Origin: Gammaproteobacteria bacterium
GTDB taxonomy: Bacteria; Pseudomonadota; Gammaproteobacteria; Enterobacterales; Alteromonadaceae
Length of the DNA stretch: 64,000 nt
Direction: 5' to 3'
Assembly: GCA_018825965.1 (NCBI GenBank)
Contig: JAHKAA010000034.1
Coordinates: forward strand, 124,001 to 188,000
Shown: positions 63,776-64,000 of the stretch, in pieces
How the letters are laid out: each line of letters begins with the position of its first letter
Position numbering within the stretch: position 1 is the stretch's first letter
Notes under the pieces: generated by a model
Database searches by the model: none
Told to the model about the DNA's origin: nothing
Seen by the model: only the letters and a program-made list of their open reading frames with translations
Program-made: the position numbers and the translations under genes

Positions 63776-64000
63776 AGTTTTACTAATCACTGGTGGTACA
63801 GGTTCTTTCGGGAATGCGGTACTGAAACGTTTTTTGGACACAGATATTGCCGAGATCCGTATATTTAGCCGTGATGAAAAAAAGCAAGATGATATGCGTA
63901 AGAAGTACAATCATCCTAAGCTGAAATTTTACATCGGCGACGTACGTGACTATAACAGCGTACTGAATGCTACCCGTGGTGTCGATTTCATTTATCACGC
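63762..64000 (+). CDS. fnlA: UDP-GlcNAc 4,6-dehydratase/5-epimerase, FnlA/WbjB/CapE-like (3' end cut)
   Basis: Only the first 79 codons are in the window. The NAD motif LLITGGTGSFGNAVLKRFL, FSRDEKKQDDMRKKYN and FYIGDVRDYNSVLNATRGVDFIYHA match the start of FnlA/WbjB/CapE, the first enzyme of UDP-L-FucNAc synthesis. The KKQDDMRKKYN stretch separates it from PseB. The gene overlaps hisF2 and continues the polysaccharide operon past the edge. Confidence 0.85.
   Translation, partial: MFKNKVLLITGGTGSFGNAVLKRFLDTDIAEIRIFSRDEKKQDDMRKKYNHPKLKFYIGDVRDYNSVLNATRGVDFIYH

Noticed and set aside
63762..64000. The missing pseB
   Set aside because: The KKQDDMRKKYN and DFIYHA stretches match FnlA/WbjB/CapE better than PseB, and the gene belongs to the polysaccharide operon.
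1..64000. CRISPR array, prophage, insertion sequence or tRNA
   Set aside because: No regularly spaced repeats, transposase or phage proteins, or cloverleaf-like segments were noticed.

Overview
The window looks like a chromosomal segment of a polarly flagellated gammaproteobacterium. The FlrA/FlrBC sigma-54 cascade, FlhF/FleN flagellar-number control, the fliE-to-cheW gene order and the ParC/ParP chemotaxis-array genes are all typical of Vibrio, Shewanella, Pseudomonas and Alteromonadales/Rheinheimera-like bacteria. I cannot fix the genus from sequence alone; a Rheinheimera/Alteromonadales-type organism is my best inference. I found no rRNA, tRNA, CRISPR array, insertion sequence or prophage gene.

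Region 1 (1-2706, + strand) holds a 5'-truncated sialyltransferase-like gene followed by a CDP-glycerol pathway pair, tagD and a tagF-like transferase. Region 2 (2703-11939, - strand) reads as one tightly packed operon. It starts with pseudaminic acid genes (pseC, pseF, pseG, pseI and a PseH-like acetyltransferase) and continues into an acyl-processing cassette: a dedicated acyl carrier protein, an SDR reductase, an AMP-forming acyl ligase, a LuxE-like acyl-protein synthetase and a LuxC-like acyl reductase. No luciferase genes are present, so this cassette probably makes an unusual acyl group for the surface or flagellar glycan. It is the most likely under-described system in the window.

Region 3 (12255-44971, + strand) is the polar flagellar and chemotaxis supercluster. 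It begins with a short atypical flagellin, then flrA, flrB-flrC, fliE-F-G-H-I-J, fliK-L-M-N-O-P-Q-R, flhB-A-F, fleN, fliA, cheY-Z-A-B, a second MotA/MotB-type stator pair, parC, parP, cheW and a DUF2802-type gene. Sigma-54 promoter matches lie upstream of flrB and fliE, and a weaker one upstream of fliK. CheA carries three copies of an acidic motif between its P1 and catalytic parts, which I read as ParP-docking elements.

Region 4 (45071-64000, + strand) has an MBL/beta-CASP hydrolase and wecB. It is followed by a Wzx/Wzy polysaccharide locus: a large SLBB export protein, a Wzz-like protein, a TviB/WbpO-type UDP-sugar dehydrogenase, a WbpB-like oxidoreductase, a formyltransferase with C-terminal ankyrin repeats, a WbpE-like aminotransferase, Wzx, a WbpI-like epimerase, Wzy, a GT4 glycosyltransferase, WbpG, HisH2 and HisF2, and the start of an FnlA/WbjB/CapE gene. 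The set resembles the Pseudomonas route to 2,3-diamino-uronic acids with an amidino group. The WbpD acetyltransferase is missing, however, and the ankyrin formyltransferase sits in its place. This suggests a 3-formamido or 3-formamidino sugar rather than the acetamidino form. Genes in this last part look richer in A+T than the flagellar genes, as is common for exchanged O-antigen loci.
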